From the NCBI RefSeq assembly GCF_020882245.1, contig NC_083597.1, forward strand, positions 40,154,652 through 40,218,651: a stretch of 64,000 nt of DNA, in the 5' to 3' direction. Position 1 is the stretch's first letter. Each line of letters starts with the position of its first letter. Origin of the DNA: Rhopalosiphum padi. Its lineage: Eukaryota; Arthropoda; Insecta; Hemiptera; Aphididae. The notes beneath the pieces are model-generated. The model worked only from the letters and a program-made list of their open reading frames with translations. It made no database searches and was not told the origin of the DNA. Position numbers and translations under genes: made by a program. This document shows, in pieces, positions 1 through 10,822 of the stretch.

Positions 1-1756
1 CTATTATAAAAATAAATCCTAAAATGTTTAGAATAGTCGATAACAAAATATTAAATATCGAGGTTATGGTCTGGTAACAGCTATATAGATAACGTTATAT
101 AATGACCAAATATTTAAAATATCATATTTTATTGTTTGTTGTGACTATATAATGCCATGAATTACTATTTTAAAATAATAATAGATAAGTATGATGTAGA
201 GATTTATTAAATGTATGTGTAGGTAAATATGTAGATATAAATATAATATTAAATGATAAGGACTAATGCCTTTAATAAAACTATTAATCTCATTCCAATT
301 TTCTTAGTTTTTTTTTTTTTTGAAAGTGTAGAACTTCTTGAAATCTGTTGCACATTCGTGTTAAGAATTGATATTTCATCATAAATATATAAATATTTCA
401 CTTTTATTATTTATTTTTTTTTATGGGAGATAAACAATTTGTAGGACAGGACTCTTTTATAATCATAAGTTTTGTTATATTACTATAATAAAACTATAAA
501 CATCTATATTAACCAACATTAACCTGAATATTAATCGTTATTACTTTATTACTTGTTTGTGTTTAGTATTAATAAATATTAAATAATAATACATATTTAT
601 ACCACATTATATTAACAACTTAGATAACTCAAAATATAATAATATAATATTTATGTAAATACTATAAGAGAGTAAAAATAAGTTTAATTAATTCGGGGTG
701 CCAGATCGACTTGATCGACATATTATAAGCTTAGTCCGATAACATTTTTAGTTAAAAACCTAACCTTAGCAAAAGCGTCAAACAAAAAAGTGTAAATGTA
801 AAACAGCAGGTAAAATGTGTAACTCCAAGTGCCACAGTAGCAATCCGTGCTCAAGTAATACATACATAGAGCTATTTTTTAGTGTTACCTACTAAACTAA
901 AAAAATAAATTACGATTACTTAGTATACTAACATGTACCTATCTTGTATCTAATCAATATAATAATAAATAAATAAATAAATATAATATTTATTTTACAA
1001 TAGGTATAATTTTATACTTTTATCCATGGTAGACGGTAGTATAAATTATCCTTCACGCATTCGGTCATTGTACACAATGTTTGAGCAATGTGTTTTATTG
1101 TGCACAATGCCCGACTACCCCACTTTGCCAGTTGCCCCTAACATATATGTTAATGTATCATATATATTTGATAAAAATTTCAATTATATAGTTATTCGTA
1201 TTCGAGTTACACTAAAAAATAAACTCAATTTTGTCGAAAATTAATTTTGCGTTAAAATTCTTTTTTTTTAAATTTTTCAAAATAACAAAAAAATATACCA
1301 TTAAACCCCCAAAGTACCAATTAGATTCAATTTTCTACCCAAAACCAGAAGACACCTTCAAAGTTAAAAATAAAAGCTTTTTTTCTACAAAAAGTTTCTT
1401 CAGGCACAAAAGTAAAAAAAAATTAAAAAACACGTCATGCATCACCATAAAACTAATAAATTTATTGCTTCTAATCTGAAAGTTTTTAAATTTTTGAGTC
1501 CAATAAAACAATATAAACCAAAAAATCTTTTTCAAATATAGCTGAATATTAAACGTAATTAAAATAAACTAAACTATAATAATATATAGTCATTCCGTTC
1601 AGACCACGATGATGTGTAGACAAAACTACGGTATTATTGTTGCTTAAGTTTGAAATATCAAAATATTCCTAATTAGCTGGCAGTTATTTCTCAAGTTTCC
1701 CCATCAGGTGGCGTTAAAGAGGGAACTACTATAACTTAATTACACTTATTCATTGT
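1..1756. other. AT-rich intergenic DNA
   Basis: No supportable gene. The stretch is AT-rich with homopolymer runs and short AATA-type simple repeats (about 960-985). Two short open frames at 1026-1479 have low-complexity, Lys/Phe/Asn-rich translations typical of random AT-rich DNA. The sequence around 1065-1140 is less AT-rich and looks like part of a dispersed repeat, but I see no ends or target-site duplication. Confidence 0.5.
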
Positions 1757-2748
1757 CAGTGGCGTATTTACGGGGGGAGGGTTATGGGGGGATAGATCCC
1801 CCTCAGTCTTTTTTTACTGGTAGGTTTAATAATTTTTCATAGGTATATTATAGAAATACAGAATACAATTATTGAAAACTCTACACTTTATTATAATATA
1901 TTATTGAATATTGATATATTATGAATTTGGAAATATTATGGTTGATGCCCGCGCGTAGTCCATACACGACTTAGGTACTGCTAAATGCCTAAATATGTAA
2001 ATGATTGAAAACAATTTGTATCAAAAATCGTAAAATGCTGTCAATCGTCATTATTGTCAATGACGATCCGGCTATTATCATGATTTTAATAATAAGCGTT
2101 TACTTTTGGTTGCTATTTCAAAACAAATTGCAGGGCGAAGGCATGTATATATAAACAGGAATTCTAAACAATAAATTCCAATAATTAAATGAAATACAAA
2201 TAATAATCAAACTTGAACAGTAAAATACGATTTTTATAATTTATTATTGCAATATTTTATTTTTAATCTAGCATAATAATTTACTACTCATTATAGTTGA
2301 ACACTTGCGCTAGTGCCAGTACCGAACTTCTACCTTAGCAAATTATTTTTTTTTAAACGGCCTTTATACTTGGCCTAGGCTCTGGGCTAAGTACCAAAAA
2401 TAGGGCCCTTTTTTAGTTGCTGCATTGAGGAGGCCCTGAGACCCTCAAGTTCGGAGCACTGGCTGGTAAACTATTTTTTACTGATTTCGTCCTACATATA
2501 AATTTGTATATTTATCAATAGGTACTATACATATTGTATTCTCATAGTTTACTCCATTTTATAAAAAAATAATTACCTATAAATAATAAATCTTTAAAAC
2601 AAAAGAACAGATTTATATATTTATGTATAGGTACTTGTTGATAAAAAGTATACAAATGTTTAACATTTTTGAGAAACAGTGGTTATAAGTGTACCCTGTC
2701 GAGGAAATATGTGTCCCCCCCCTTGACAAAATCCTAAATACGCCACTG
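1757..2748. mobile_element. hAT-like non-autonomous DNA transposon, 992 bp
   Basis: The left end starts CAGTGGCGTATTTA and the right end is its reverse complement for the first 14 bases (TAAATACGCCACTG). The flanks are ttcattgt (1749-1756) and ttcattgc (2749-2756), an 8-bp target duplication with one mismatch. A CAGTGGCG terminus with an 8-bp duplication is diagnostic of the hAT superfamily. No transposase frame is visible inside, so it is non-autonomous or internally decayed. The interior has G-rich and C-rich subterminal tracts and a possible nested inverted repeat at 2317-2461. The element ends 253 bp before the viperin start codon, within its likely promoter region. Confidence 0.85.
2317..2461. 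repeat. possible nested inverted-repeat element
   Basis: Inside the hAT-like element, CAGTACCGAACTT at the left matches the inverse of AAGTTCGGAGCACTG at the right, with a short indel. Flanks gctagtgc and gctggtaa share 5 of 8 bases, so a second, older hAT insertion is possible but weakly supported. Confidence 0.3.
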
Positions 2749-3001
2749 TTCATTGCATGTATTTACAATTTTACTGCAGGTGAACCCTTCCTTTCCCTTT
2801 CTCCACCCGCCGTCATCGACGAAATCGTTCCGTGTGAACGTGATTAATCTGCGGCCGCTGCTCCCCCCACTCATTGCTCGACTACTCACACCGACGACAA
2901 TCATTGAGAACTGTAGTTATTAAGTAACTGTAGCGTTCGGCTGCACTCGAGAACGTTCTCGATCATTTACTGCAGCAGCGAACCACACGCACGTACGTAC
3001 G
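2749..3001 (+). promoter_or_regulatory. viperin upstream region with HSE-like palindrome
   Basis: This is the 253 bp between the transposon and the viperin ATG. It is more GC-rich than the surroundings and has no obvious TATA box. A perfect 16-base palindrome, TCGAGAACGTTCTCGA, lies at 2947-2962. It contains GAA-cg-TTC-tc-GAt, close to a three-unit heat-shock element with the last unit imperfect. Two acceptor-like TTTACTGCAG sites (ending near 2779 and 2975) mean that an upstream non-coding exon joined by a 5'UTR intron is possible. The start context ACGATGG is favourable, with A at -3 and G at +4. Confidence 0.45.
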
Positions 3002-4081
3002 ATGGCCTTTGTCGCGTCGAACCTGCAGTTTGTCAACACGTTATTGAGGTATACGTGGGACGCGGTGCGCCGGGCTTTGGCGTCGGCGGTCGCGGCGTTG
3101 GCGTCGGCGGTCGCGCCGTTGCCGGGCGCCGTGTACGCGGCTCCGGCCGTCGCGTGCAACGGGGACGCGGGCGCGGCCGATGCCGCCGTGCCGCTCAGCG
3201 TAAACTATCATTTCACGCGCCAGTGCAACTACAGCTGCGGCTTTTGCTTTCACACGGCCAAGACGTCGTTCGTGCTGCCGCTGGACGAGGCGAAGCGCGG
3301 GCTGAAAATGCTGGCGGCGGCCGGCATGAAGAAGCTGAACTTTTCGGGAGGCGAGCCGTTCGTCCGGGACGGCGGCCGGTTCATGGGCGAGCTCATCCGG
3401 TACTGCAAGACGGAGCTGCGGTCGGCGGGCATCAGCGTGTCCATAGTGAGCAACGGTAGCCTGATCCGGGAGAATTGGATGATCCGGTACGGCGAGTACG
3501 TGGACATGCTGGCCGTGTCGTGTGACTCGTTCGACGCCGACACGAACCGGGAGATCGGCCGCCGGCAGGGCGGCCGGACCGATCACGTGGCGAAGCTGTA
3601 CGAGGTGCGCGAGTGGTGCGGACAGCACAAGATCGCGTTCAAGATCAACACGGTGGTGAACACGTACAACGTGAACGAGGTGTTCACCGAACACATCGAA
3701 CGGCTGCGGCCGGTCCGGTGGAAGGTGTTCCAATGCCTGATGCTGGAGGGCGAGAACGCGGGCGAGGGCGCGTTGCGCGACGCCGCCCGGTTCTACGTCA
3801 CCGACGAACAGTTCGACGGGTTCTTGCGCCGGCACGCCGAGGTCCGGACACTGGTGCCGGAGAACAACGACGCGATGCGGGACAGCTACCTGATCCTGGA
3901 CGAGTACATGCGGTTTCTCAACTGCCGCAACGGCAAGAAGGAGCCGTCCGCGTCCCTGCTCGACGTCGGCGTCCAGCAAGCGCTCCGCGGTTCCGGTTTC
4001 GACGAAAAGGCTTTCCTGGAGCGGGGCGGCATTTACGTGTGGAGTAAACAGCAACTGTCCGAAGCCGAGCTCGAGTGGTAA
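3002..4081 (+). CDS. RSAD2: Viperin (radical SAM domain-containing protein 2)
   Basis: This 359-residue protein in one uninterrupted frame belongs to the viperin family. Viperins are ER- and lipid-droplet-associated radical-SAM enzymes that convert CTP to the chain terminator ddhCTP, an antiviral nucleotide. Residues 1-40 form an Ala-rich, partly amphipathic N-terminus, as expected for the membrane-anchoring helix. The iron-sulfur motif CNYSCGFC has its cysteines at 75, 79 and 82. NFSGGEPF follows at 113-120, then SIVSNGSLIR (147-156), SCDSFD (173-178), the RWKVFQC block (239-245) and DSYLILDEYMRFLNC (294-308). The C-terminus ends in Trp, as in vertebrate viperin, where it recruits the cytosolic Fe-S machinery. 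Length matches the roughly 360-residue family norm and every core motif is intact, so the gene looks functional. Oddities: the frame is about 60-68% GC in the lines I counted, against a very AT-rich background, and has no introns, although vertebrate RSAD2 is multi-exon. Retroposition, horizontal transfer or old intron loss could explain this. No CMPK2-like kinase gene is adjacent. Confidence 0.95.
   Translation: MAFVASNLQFVNTLLRYTWDAVRRALASAVAALASAVAPLPGAVYAAPAVACNGDAGAADAAVPLSVNYHFTRQCNYSCGFCFHTAKTSFVLPLDEAKRGLKMLAAAGMKKLNFSGGEPFVRDGGRFMGELIRYCKTELRSAGISVSIVSNGSLIRENWMIRYGEYVDMLAVSCDSFDADTNREIGRRQGGRTDHVAKLYEVREWCGQHKIAFKINTVVNTYNVNEVFTEHIERLRPVRWKVFQCLMLEGENAGEGALRDAARFYVTDEQFDGFLRRHAEVRTLVPENNDAMRDSYLILDEYMRFLNCRNGKKEPSASLLDVGVQQALRGSGFDEKAFLERGGIYVWSKQQLSEAELEW
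3074..3115 (+). repeat. 21-nt in-frame tandem duplication in viperin N-terminus
   Basis: Two adjacent 21-base units (3074-3094 and 3095-3115) differ at one position and each encodes ALASAVA. They double part of the Ala-rich segment just after the putative amphipathic helix, so N-terminal length may vary between alleles or species. Confidence 0.8.
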
Positions 4082-7000
4082 TCGGTCACACATTTTTATT
4101 CTCTCGCCGCCGCACTTCATCTTGTCGATATTATTATTATTATCATATACTTAATGCAATTATTATGGCACGTGCACACAGGCGCATCTGTATCCTGCGT
4201 TTAGTTTTATATTTGTTGTGTGGTGTCGTTTTTCAAGTCACTATCGATCAGTCGGTTTAAATCATTTGAAATATAATATATTTATTGTATATTATATTAT
4301 ATTATAGAACAGTCTTATAAAATATGATAAGCTTAAAAGTCATGCCAATTTTCACAAGTATATATATATTGACGGAAGGAGATATTGATATACGAGTACA
4401 ATAATTAAAAACATTAATAACCTCCCGAATTTAAGTACGTATAACGATAACAATTACAGTTGGTTTTCATTTAAAAAATTTTAAATTTTTATAAAGACTA
4501 TTCCGATACGTTCAACAAAATATTTAAACATGTATAAAGGTATATATTATATCTTACAATAAATAATAATTTCATTTATAATTAATAAGTAACAATAAAC
4601 AATTTAAAATTTTTGAAGTACATTTTTACTGTGTCAAATACTTTTGTTATATATTTACATATAATAAATACATAAAATATTTTAACTTTTTATAACATTC
4701 ATATATTGATATATAGTAAAAACATTTAATCATACAATTAAATAATACACTGGAAGTGTTAGTTAAATTAGTTTTCTAGAAACCTTTTGCACAACATTAT
4801 TAATTGAAGAGAGTGTATCGCTATTTTTAATTGTTTAGTTGGAAAAAAAATGACAAATGTGATATAAATTGTTGAAAATTGTACTGTTTAAAAATGTTAA
4901 TGTCATTTGAAATTGAAAACATTGATGAATACTATAATAATTATTTCATCGTTCTGAATTTTAAATACTTTATAAAATTTAGTCCTGCCATTCATATTCA
5001 CTATTATACGAGTATAATCTAAATGGATACTTTTTTATACCGCTAAGAATGTTATAAATTAAAATATCTCAAAAAGTTGCATTCGTATAAAATTATTCAA
5101 TAGGTATTCACATTCGTTATACTACACGCATGATGATTAAAATTGAAAATACGTAAAAAAAAAAAACACCAACTAGAAAGTATTTACAGGTTGTAATGGT
5201 TGTATATATTGTTTTAAGATGCCTATTTACTAAACTTAGAGAATCATATAATATTTTATACTTTGATTATTTTATAATAATTGTTGTTCCTGACAAAATT
5301 ACTAAACAATTGAAAACCTCTATTGAATCGGACAATCACAAAATAATTTATCTTAAGTCGTTATAGTGCTACACTATGTTATTTTTTTAAGCTTAAATTC
5401 AACCGTTAATATTACGATAAGGTTATATATTATATATTTATATAGAAGATTAGTTATTATTGAAAATACATTTATAAGGTCGCTATATCATATTATGCTT
5501 AATTGATCGTTAAAAAATAAACATTAAAAATGTACAAACAAAAATAACTGGGACAATCGTATAAGCACAAAAATTATAATACAGTAAATACATTTTTCAG
5601 GCAATTATCATTGCGGTGTAATTATACGCAAGCGGTCATATTATGTTTTCTAGGCAAAAGCGTCCCTAAACCAATTTGTAGTGAGGGGGAACAAAGTATT
5701 TAAATATAATGTATAATTGCTTATCATAAAAAACTGGTTAATGTTTATTGATTGAATAGTCAATTTTAATCACATATAAATATATTAAGACATTAAAAAA
5801 AATACATCGTTGTAAACGCAATACATTCAACGCTTGTAACTTATGCTTTAACACTACAAAGACGAATTAAATTAATAATCGATGCGCAAATGTACCTATA
5901 CAATGTTATAGTATTGAGCTCCAATCAGCCAATTGAGGTGTTTGGTAGAAATGTGGTAGACAATTTATCATTATTAAATATTTATTAAAATACCTATAGA
6001 CTACTATTTACATTTAGATCTGCTACATACTATGTATGTATGTATATATTTTTATAATAAATGCATTTTTGTGTAGCATTATACAAATTGTATACTTTAT
6101 GTTATCATACATGTACGAATATAATAAGTACAGTTTTATGAGTACCTATGTATATTATTTGTAAATAATACTTCTATATTTCACTTCATACTCAGTCCAT
6201 AGTTAAATGATATTGAATTGAATAATAAAGTTATGTTAACATTTTATTTGTGTATCCCTATAACATAAAAGGAGTGGGTTCCGTATGCAAAGTATGTATT
6301 ATTTATTTTACTTATCACGTATCCGTGTGTGTAGTCTCCGTCTTATAAACCTACAATACACCAAATTACTATTTAAAATTTAAAATTTTGTGTAGTAATT
6401 TTTAAAAATAGAGTGAATTGACTTATTATAAAATTAGAAGCCTTGAAGGTAAATGATCTCCAGTGTACATTTCATATTTAATATGTGTACAATACGTAAC
6501 ATAAGCATCATATATAGTTTTCCGGTGAGTTTATTGCAATATTTTAATTTTTAATCAAGTTATTAGTAGGTATGTAAAATATTACTGTATACAAATTTCT
6601 CATTGCTCGCTGAACAATTAAAATAAACTCATGACAAAACAAACAATTGTCTTACCATTAAGATTGATAGATAGTGAAGTTACATTTTGACTATGCGCCT
6701 ACACTTATGCGATCGTTATAAGTATATAACTATGAAGTATGAATGTAATACAAAAATAAGACCAAAGACCGGCTGGAATATATAATATGACTGACTACCC
6801 TCGTGGATACGTATGGTAGCATTATTAGTATAACATATACTTGAAAGTACGTTTATGCATTATAAATATAGTTTCGTCCGGTAAGGCTTTGAAGTAAATT
6901 ACACCAAAACATTGTAATTTGTAATAGTATAGAAGATATAGCTGGTAACTAGTAAATAAGTATTTTTGAGTTATGATAATTATTTTTTTTCAGCATTATC

Positions 7001-7513
7001 TAGAGGTGCTGCTGCAGTGAGTGAATTTCATTCATTATTATTAGTTATCGGTTATAGGTGTATATCTACTGTATAGGTTTGTGTGTTAAGGTTCTAATTT
7101 TTTTTATTGTTTATTATTTAGACCATAACTGTTTTTATAATGTATTCCATTCTTATTTAAAATATCTAATTTTAGTATGCAACAAAATTATATTAAAAAA
7201 TAATATTTTACAAAAGAACAACGCGAACGGTTGTACCTCGTAATTTTTACAGCACTTAAAATGCGTTGTGGCTTGCATTACATTCTTATATCTGATGAAA
7301 GGATACTATATTATAATGATAAAGACATAAAGACATAATAGCATAATATGGTACCTTTGTTGTAAAATACAAACAATTTATTGTTATTACCTCATTGGCC
7401 ATTGCTATATATCTGACGAGGATCACATGGGCGAAGGGAGTCACCTATTGACTATATACTGTTAAGATTTTGGACACTGATACATGTATTGTGGTCGTGT
7501 CGTACCTACTAGT
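4082..7513. other. viperin 3' flank and AT-rich intergenic DNA
   Basis: The viperin 3' UTR should start here. An ATTAAA lies at 4404-4409 and the first canonical AATAAA at 4558-4563, about 480 bp after the stop; either could be the polyadenylation signal. A 61-codon frame at 4075-4260 overlaps the stop and looks non-coding. Otherwise I see AT-rich sequence with no recognisable gene. One 23-base stretch at 6994-7016 is bracketed by strong splice-like signals and is listed separately. Confidence 0.5.
6994..7016 (+). other. candidate microexon
   Basis: Twenty-three bases are preceded by a T-run ending in CAG and followed by GTGAGTGA, matching both splice consensus sites closely. Two frames are open (HYLEVLL and LSRGAAA). 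No partner exon was identified, so this could be chance. Confidence 0.15.
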
Positions 7514-7786
7514 CAGTGGTGCCTATCACGTATGGCAAGTGGGGTAAATACCCCAGAACTTTTTAATGGGTCGTGAGTGATTTTTTTGTTGATATAATTA
7601 TAGTTTGTAAATACTAAATACAAAGAAGTAGACAACAGATAAGCAAAATGCATTTAATGCAGTAAGCAGGCACGATGTAGAAAAGATATCCCTCCCTTAA
7701 TCAGGCATGGGTGGGTGGGTAGGTGGGTAGGTGGTACCCTCAAACAGGGTTTACCCCTGTGGTTTAAAAAAGGATCGGCGCCACTG
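7514..7786. mobile_element. hAT MITE, copy 1 (273 bp)
   Basis: It has terminal inverted repeats of the form CAGTGGCGCCGATC, with two changes at the left end (CAGTGGTGCCTATC). A perfect 8-bp target duplication, ctactagt, sits at 7506-7513 and 7787-7794. It shares nearly its whole length with the element at 10030-10324, including GGCAAGTGGGGTA, CTTTTTAATGGGTCGTGAG and the GGGTGGGTGGGT tract. It has no coding capacity. The perfect duplication suggests insertion more recent than most elements here. Confidence 0.93.
7709..7727 (+). other. G-quadruplex-type tract inside MITE
   Basis: Four GGG runs are separated by loops of 1, 1 and 5 bases, which fits the canonical quadruplex pattern. The sister copy at 10.25 kb keeps only three full runs. 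Confidence 0.6.
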
Positions 7787-9093
7787 CTACTAGTATTCAG
7801 TATAGCACCTACCATTATTGTATAAATGTTGATACGTGGCAAGTAAACAAATCGAGAAAATCCCGCCTAATACGAATAAAATTATGAATTCTATAAATCT
7901 AAAATAACATAATCCTTAATAATTATGATACACAATTCAAATTTTTTTGGTATATTATTATTATCTATCGGTTGTTTGTAGGGTGTATGAAAAATGAAAA
8001 TACAGAAGTTTTCTATGAAGGGTACAATAAATAGAACTAAAACTTAGAGAAGACTAAATTAATTAGGTAGGTAGTAAAAAATAATGAAATATATTACTTA
8101 AAAGATAGTACGATATTCCGTACAATATAGTAATATAGTATCACCCAAAAGTCCCGTATCACCCTTAGTATCTCCGTGAAAAATCTATTTAAATGCGGTT
8201 TTTTTTTTACTGTATAATAAGTATGAAAATTCTGATTGAATGGTATTAATGAAAATTGACTAAGTTAGAGCAAATAATATTTTTGAATTTCTTAGAATAA
8301 AAGTTATGTTAGTATGTTACCTAACTTGCGTTATTTAATCAATCTCGATTGGAACGCTGATTTTTATTACGCCAATCTTTTAATATATAGTGAAGCACTG
8401 AAGCTTCCAGTTAAGATTAAAAGCTTTCAATTTTTGATAACAGGTATTTTATGTGTAAATTCACATAATAATTCAATAAAAATTAATTGTTTCTCAATTA
8501 GTGATTAAAGTAATAAAGTGATTTCAATAATAAAATAATAAATACGTATATCTATTTTAAACTGACAATATTTTATACATACCTAATTAAAGTTCTTATT
8601 CCAATTTCGTATAGTTTTAGGTTCACTTCACGATAATTATAATACTTAAAAAAGGTAACTAGTTTCGCTGTTCAGCTAATTTAACGATAAGAATATAAGA
8701 TACAGCTATTGTTATTTCTATTCAAATCAAAACTTTAATTTAGGAAGTTTTTTCATAATAATTCTATTTCTTTAAATAAATAGCAATAATCAGCAAGCAT
8801 TTATATTTATATTAATTATATTGCCTATTATGTTACTTTGAATCTTGATTAAATTGTCATCATCTATAAATATAACATTCATACATTTAATTTTAGCAAC
8901 TTAATGTTTAATGATAGCCTTAATAATATTAGAGTAAATTTACCTACCTATAATCAAATTTAAAGGTAAGAATATTATTTAGGAAATGCCATATGCTTTT
9001 ATTTATATTATCATTTAAAAGTGGTTATGAACATTTTAAAGTTGCAACATTTTACTATATATTTTATTACATTTTAGCTGTACCTGCGCAGTA
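7787..9093. other. AT-rich intergenic DNA
   Basis: No gene recognised. A 64-codon frame at 8314-8508 has no recognisable motif and an AT-driven composition. No repeats with clear ends were seen. Confidence 0.5.
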
Positions 9094-9280
9094 CAAGAGT
9101 GGATCCAGCATGTATTTACGGTCGGGGCACTTTATAGGAAAAATTATATAATATAGATATAGCCCTCTACCAAACAAAAACAATATGATAAAAAATGTAT
9201 GTTTTTTAATATTATGTTTAATGTTTTTTCCAACGGGGTTGGCACTTGCTCCCAGTGCTCCCTCCCTGGATCCACCCTTG
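9094..9280. mobile_element. hAT MITE (187 bp)
   Basis: The ends CAAGAGTGGATCCAG and CTGGATCCACCCTTG are inverted repeats matching at 14 of 15 positions. The flanks gcgcagta and gcgcatca agree at 6 of 8 positions, consistent with an old 8-bp target duplication. There is no coding capacity. The terminus differs from the CAGTGGCG elements, so this is a separate family. Confidence 0.7.
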
Positions 9281-10029
9281 GCGCATCATAAAATTGAGAC
9301 GAGCCAATATGGTGTATGAAAAATTAGGACCATCAATGTATCGTTTCGAGGTACTCATTACTCTGCGATAGGCCCCAAATGACGCCCCCGCTTTTATGTA
9401 TAGTATAGATTTAACTATATACAATTATATTTTCAAAACATGTAGATATTATAAGATATTATTTATAAACAGTATGAACTTAATATTTATACTATTTTAT
9501 GGTATTTACAGATTTCAACGATATTATTATACTTGTTAAATACAAATAATATAATAAATATTAAATGCAATGTGTTTGGGGAAAAATGAACCTACCGTAG
9601 TAGATAAATAAGAACCTATTAAGGTTTTTAGGTAATATGACAGCACACAGATTGATATTTAATTACATTTTATAGTAATGTGAAAATTTAAACTTATAAT
9701 TCATATTAGAATATATAATGAAAATAAAAATAGTTTCATTATTTATATTGCTTTATCAACTATTTCGAGAGTTGTATGAATAGTAATATCATACCAAATT
9801 ATCAAGTAATAATGATTTGAATGGTTATTAATGTTATTATTTTTATTATTATTATTATTAATTAACATAATATAGTATAGATGTACATAATTAATGAGTA
9901 AATTAAATTGACTACCAACTAAAAAAACGATTATAGAAATATGTAAGAATAAATTATCTCATTATCTCATTTCAAAAGTAGGTAAATAATACCATTGATT
10001 ATACGTTTATAATCAATGATGATAATCGA
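9281..10029. other. AT-rich intergenic DNA
   Basis: No gene or structured element recognised; a short ATT-rich simple repeat lies around 9838-9860. Confidence 0.5.
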
Positions 10030-10324
10030 CAGTGGCGCCGATCACATATGGCAAGTGGGGTATATACTCTTACCCTAGAACTTTTTAATGGGTCGTGAGT
10101 AATTTTTTTTGATAGATATAGTTGTAATTTGTAAATACTAAGTATTAAATACAAAGAAGTAGACAACAGATAAGCATAAATCATAATACATGTAATGCGA
10201 TAAGCGGGCACTTTGTAGATAAGATATCTTATACCCACTCACTTAAACAGGCTTGGGTGGGTGGGTAAGTGGTACCCTCAAACAGGTTTTACCCCTGTGG
10301 TTTAAAAAAGGATCGGCGCCACTG
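10030..10324. mobile_element. hAT MITE, copy 2 (295 bp)
   Basis: The terminal repeats CAGTGGCGCCGATC and GATCGGCGCCACTG are perfect over 14 bases. The flanks ataatcga (10022-10029) and ataattga (10325-10332) give an 8-bp duplication with one mismatch. It is the same family as 7514-7786 and about 22 bp longer from small insertions. Non-coding; an open frame at 9999-10238 on the minus strand is incidental. Confidence 0.93.
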
Positions 10325-10720
10325 ATAATTGATAATATTATGTATGCTGTATGTTTAAAAAAAATGTTCGTTTCTCGTTAAACCGTCTTTCGATTATCCG
10401 TCAAGGCTCTAGTCCTGAATTCCTGATACTGGCGATTAATCGAGGTTCTATTCCATTAGAATTCAAATGTATTTCGGATACAATAACTATGAACATCTAT
10501 TGCTGGCTACTGCTGCTGTCTGCAACTATATGTATAGTGTTGAAATACATAATATTTGTTTCTTATCCATTAGTGTAGTGTTATTGTTATGAATAATAGG
10601 TACGCTTCTAACATATTATTATTCTTTCATTTCTTTCCTTCTAATAGTATTAAACATACATTTTTCGTACAACTATAATACTATATCAACGGATATTATA
10701 CTGCATCATTATTCATTATC

Positions 10721-10822
10721 ATGCAAAATAATACTATTACATCAGACGGCGAGACCCGCGACGACGTCTACTTCGGCCGAGCATCTGGCGATGCTGCCGG
10801 TTCCAGCTATTATGATTTATGA
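10721..10822 (+). CDS. candidate small ORF or terminal exon (33 codons)
   Basis: A complete ATG-to-TGA frame of 33 residues ends in SGDAAGSSYYDL. It is strongly GC-rich from 10746 to 10807 in otherwise AT-rich DNA. An acceptor-like CATCAG sits at 10740-10745 and an AATAAA at 10920-10925. It could be the last exon of an unrecognised gene, a small peptide gene or a transposon fragment. I recognise no family. Confidence 0.2.
   Translation: MQNNTITSDGETRDDVYFGRASGDAAGSSYYDL

Noticed and set aside
3055..4047. Other plus-strand frames within viperin (3055-3459, 3613-4047) and minus 3250-3543
   Set aside because: Arg/Gly-rich frame-shifted shadows of a strongly supported gene.
3041..4120. Antisense open frame of 359 codons opposite viperin
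   Set aside because: Open only because GC-rich sense codons leave few antisense stops; the translation is His/Arg/Val-rich with no motif. Its equal length to viperin is coincidence.
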